Origin: Artemia franciscana
Lineage: Eukaryota; Arthropoda; Branchiopoda; Anostraca; Artemiidae
Direction of reading: 5' to 3'
Assembly (NCBI RefSeq): GCF_032884065.1
Contig: NC_088864.1
Location: 18,666,409-18,730,408, forward strand
Length of the DNA stretch: 64,000 bases
Notes under the pieces: generated by a model
The model's input: the letters and a program-made list of their open reading frames with translations, nothing else
Database searches by the model: none
What the model was told of the DNA's origin: nothing
Shown here: piece by piece, positions 60,791 to 64,000 of the stretch
How positions within the stretch are numbered: position 1 is the first letter of the stretch
Layout: each line of letters opens with the position of its first letter
Made by a program: the position numbers and the translations under genes

Positions 60791-62195
60791 TTAAATAGAA
60801 AAAAAATTAATGAAAGTAAGGAGCAACATTAAAACTTAAAACGAACAGAAATTACCCCGTATATGAAAGGGGCTTTTCCTCCTCAACGCCCCGCTCTTTA
60901 CGCTAAAGTCTGACTCTTTCTCCTAACTCTACCTTTTAAAACAGTGTTAAACTTTAGCATAAAGAGCGGGGCGTTGAGGAGGAAAAGCTCCTTTCATATA
61001 CGGAGTTATTTCTGTTCGTTTTAAGTTTTAATGTTGCTCCTTACTTTCATTCAAAAAAACTTGTTTTTTTTTCTATTTAATTTCTGGACGTTTTTAAATT
61101 AATGCATGTTTTGACCATGGCTCTCCACACATAAATAATTAAAACAAAATTTGCATATTAATTAATTGCAATTATCGGAAGACTTTGAGAAAAAAGGAGT
61201 GAAGGAGGAGGCCAAATTCCCCTCCAATTTTTGATTACTTAAAAAGGCAAGTAGAACTTTTAATTTTTTAAAAACGTTTTCATTGGTAAAAATTATTCAT
61301 AACTTACGAATTAACTTACACAACGAACTTCTATATTCGTATGTTTTTATTGCGTATATGAGGGGTTCAACCCTCGTCGATACTTCGCTCTTTACACTAA
61401 AGCTTAAATGTCCCATTTAAGCTTTAGTGACTTTGAGCTTTAAGCTTTAGAACTTAAATCACACTCTGAATCATAAAGGCCTTAGAATAAATAGTTGAAA
61501 TTACTAAAAATACTTTAGCGTAAAGAGTGAGGTATAACGAGGAGGTAAACCCCTCATATGCGTAAAAATTTTTGTTCGTTTTAAGTTTTAATGCTGCTCC
61601 TTAGAAAAAGAGCAGCATTAAAACTTTTTTTCTACTGCTCCAGCAGAAAAAACTTTTCATATTTATTTTTTCATTGTTTTTCCAAATAATGCTTGAAAAT
61701 CCCGCGCCCCCTTCATTGAAATTCTCTTCCCCCATGAAAAGTTCCTCCATGGAAATATCTTCCCACTTAAACCCTCCCCCCTCAACTCTCCCCCTAAACC
61801 AAAAATATCCCCCTGAAAACGTCTGTACACTTCCCAGTAACCAACACAGGTCAAAGTTTGTAACTTGCAGCCCTTCCCACGGAGACTGCAGGGGAGTAAG
61901 TCGTCCCTAAAGACATAGTTATCAGGTTTTCCGACTATGGTGAATAGAATGGCTATCTCAGAATTTTGATCCGGTGACTTTTGGGAAAAAATGAGCGTGG
62001 GAGGCCTAGGTGCCCTCCAATTTTTTTGGTCACTTAAAAAGGGCACTAGGACTTTTCTTTTCCGCTAGAATGAGCTCTCTCGCAAAATTCTAGGACCAGT
62101 CAGTCGATACGATCACCCCTGAGAAAAAAAAACAACAACAAATAAACACGCATCCGTGATCTGTCTTCTGGCAAAAAATGCGAAATTCCACATTT
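60791..62195 (-). mobile_element. Hairpin-ended repeat family, copy 8 (outer element interrupted by copy 9)
   Basis: The terminal palindrome lies at 60791-61085 (arms match with a few differences) and the middle inverted repeat at 61355-61600. The copy then continues to TTCCACATTT at 62195, where copy 9 begins. Its missing left part resumes as copy 10 at 63910, so 8 and 10 are one older element. A 14-15-bp deletion here fuses two short frames into a 127-codon ORF at 62046-61663. Confidence 0.88.
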
Positions 62196-63911
62196 TCAAA
62201 CAGTTCGTGGTAACGAACTGTAGTAAGGAGCGACCCGGCTCAATAGTAACCAAAACTCTAAAAAATGGAATTTTGGTACCAATAGCTGCATCAAAAGAAT
62301 CGCATTTTAATGCTGATTTTAAATATATAAGTTTCATCAAGTTTAGTTTTACCCATCAAAAGTTACGAGCCTGAGAAAATCTGCGTTATTTTAGAAAATA
62401 GGAAACACCCCCTAAAAGTCATTGAATCTTAACAAAAATTACACCATCAGATTCAGCGTATCAGAGAACCCTACTGTAGAAGTTTCAAGCTCCTATCTAC
62501 AAAAATATGGAATTTTATATTTTTTGCCAGAAGGCAGATCACGGATGCGTGTTTATTTATTTTTTTTTATTTTTTTTTTTTCTTTTCCCCAGGGGTCATC
62601 GTATCGACCCAGTTGCCCTAGAATGTTGCGAGAGGGCTCATTCTGACGGAAATGAAAAGTTCTGGTGCCCTTTTTAGGTGACCAAAAAAATTGGAGGGCA
62701 CCTAGGCCCCCTCCCACGCTAATTATTTTCCCAAAGTCAACAGATCAAAATTCTGAGATAGCCATTTTATTCAGCATAGGCGAAAAACCTTGTAACTATG
62801 TCTTTGGGGACGACTTACTCCCCCAGAGTCCCCGTGGGAAGGGTTACAAGTTCAAAACTTTGACCAGTGCTTGCATATAGTAATGGTTATTGGGAAGTGT
62901 ACAGGCGTTTTCAGGAGGATTTTTTGGTTGGAGGCAGGGGTTGGGAAGAGGGGGATATGCTGGGGGAACTTTCCATCGAGGAATTTGTCATGGGGGAAGA
63001 AAATTTCCATGAAGGGAGCGCAGGATTTACTAGCATTACTTAAAAAAAAAACAATGAAAAATTAAATATGAAAAAGTTTTTTTTCAGCTGGAAGTAAGCA
63101 GCAGTATTAAAACTTAAAACGAACAGAAATTATTACCCATATGAGGGGCTCACCTCCTCCTAATACCTCGCTCTTTACGCTAAAGTATTTTTAGTAATTT
63201 CAACTATTTATTCTGCGGCTTTTGTGATTCAGGGGTCATTCTTAATGAATTGGGACAAAATTGAAGCTTTAGTGTAAAGAGCGAGGTACTGATGAGGAGG
63301 CGAACACCCTCATATATGTAATAAAAACATGAGAATACAAAAGTTCTTTACGTAAGCTAATTTATAAGTTACCTATATCTTTTACTTATAATAAGATTCG
63401 TAAAAAATTAAAAGTTCTTGTTGCCTTTTTAATTAACTGTAAATCGGAGGGCAACTAGGCTTCCTCCCCCGCTCTTTTTTTTCGCAAAATCATTCGATCA
63501 AAATTATGAGAAAGCCATTTAGCCAAAAAAAAAAAAAAAAATATACAAATTTCGTTTTAATTATTCCTCTGCGGAGAGCCAAAATCAAAACATGCATTGA
63601 TTCAAAAACGTTCAGATATTAAATAAAAAAACAAGTTTTTTAAATGAAAGTAAGGAGCGACATTAAAACTTAAAACGAACAGAAATTACTCCGTATATGA
63701 AAGGGGCTTTTCCTTCTCAACGCCCCGCTCTTTACGCTAAAGTTTTTTACTGTTTTAAAATGTAGAGTTAAGAGAAAGAGTCAAACTTTAGCGTAAAGAG
63801 CGGGGCGTTGAGAAGGAAAAGCCCCTTTCATATACGGAGTAATTTCTGTTCGTTTTAAGTTTTAATGTCGCTCCTTACTTTCATTTAAAAAACTTGTTTT
63901 TTTATTTAATT
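62196..63911 (+). mobile_element. Hairpin-ended repeat family, copy 9 (full length, nested)
   Basis: Inserted into copy 8/10. It starts TCAAACAGTTCGTGGTAACG, ends TTTATTTAA(T), and has all modules: left hairpin, middle inverted repeat (63145-63310) and terminal palindrome (about 63617-63911). The palindrome arms are perfectly complementary over at least 44 bp and share the copy-specific TTCCTTCTC. It is the youngest-looking copy. Confidence 0.92.
63617..63911. repeat. Terminal palindrome module (type example in copy 9)
   Basis: About 125-bp arms around a ~43-bp loop. Each arm reads, from the outside, ATTAAATAAAAAAACAAG, GAAAGTAAGGAGCGACATTA, AAACTTAAAACGAACAG, AAATTACTCCGTATATG, a variable GC-rich ~25 bp, and GCTCTTTACGCTAAAG. 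The loop contains TTAAGAGAAAGAGTC. A transcript across it would fold into a long double-stranded hairpin. Confidence 0.9.
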
Positions 63912-64000
63912 GTAGATAGGAGCTTGAAACTTCTACATTAAGGTTCTCTGATACGCTGAATCTGATGGTGTGTTTTCGTTAATGACTTTTCGTGTGATTT
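63912..64000 (-). mobile_element. Hairpin-ended repeat family, copy 10 (continuation of copy 8, runs off the window)
   Basis: GTAGATAGGAGCTTGAAACT continues exactly where copy 8 stopped (family order ...CCACATTTTTGTAGATAGG...). It then shows TACGCTGAATCTGATGGTGT before the window ends. Confidence 0.88.

Overview
This is eukaryotic nuclear DNA, and the best fit is an arthropod, possibly a crustacean. The evidence is AT-rich sequence, genes split into short exons by introns of up to 13.6 kb, arthropod-like Rab3-GEF exons, and dense Helitron, non-LTR and foldback-type repeats. A brine-shrimp-like branchiopod is a guess that I cannot verify from the sequence. Almost all open frames over 60 codons are chance frames or transposon debris. 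The two host genes are made of exons mostly too short to stand out as ORFs.

Host genes. (1) The last two coding exons of a plus-strand gene (3473-3565 and 6322-6352) encode an Arg/Ser-rich C-terminus. (2) Seven phase-compatible minus-strand exons between 56134 and 12783 encode the C-terminal ~286 residues of a MADD/Rab3-GEF (DENN-family exchange factor for Rab3), including a 42-nt microexon and the stop codon. The genes converge, and the ~6.4 kb between them holds a Helitron. The Rab3-GEF start, DENN domain and upstream exons were not found and probably lie beyond position 64000.

Mobile DNA, left to right: an RNase H fragment of a non-LTR element (1640-2225); three copies of a small dispersed repeat (4905, 6817, 14312); a decayed retroelement tail (7785-8175); a 2.3-kb internally deleted Helitron with both termini (9260-11590); a six-unit tandem array (22210-23690) followed by a retroelement tail; a cluster of a 1.7-kb hairpin-ended repeat family (29056-36337, 39365-39699, 41148-42891, 60586-64000); a pearl/DINE-like element (45071-46123); a small TIR element (47180-47344); and four non-LTR retroelements (48790-49815 plus, 50760-54240 minus, 57490-58972 plus, 59026-59930 minus). 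Most of them sit in Rab3-GEF introns.

The most interesting object is the hairpin-ended family. Each full copy starts with TCAAACAG and an 8-bp hairpin, carries an imperfect inverted repeat in the middle, and ends in a ~295-bp near-perfect palindrome. The two palindrome arms of a copy share copy-specific changes. One copy has its loop inverted. One copy sits inside another, which gives exact ends and shows no target-site duplication of more than about 1-2 bp. Together these suggest a hairpin- or rolling-circle-type mechanism that keeps the arms identical.
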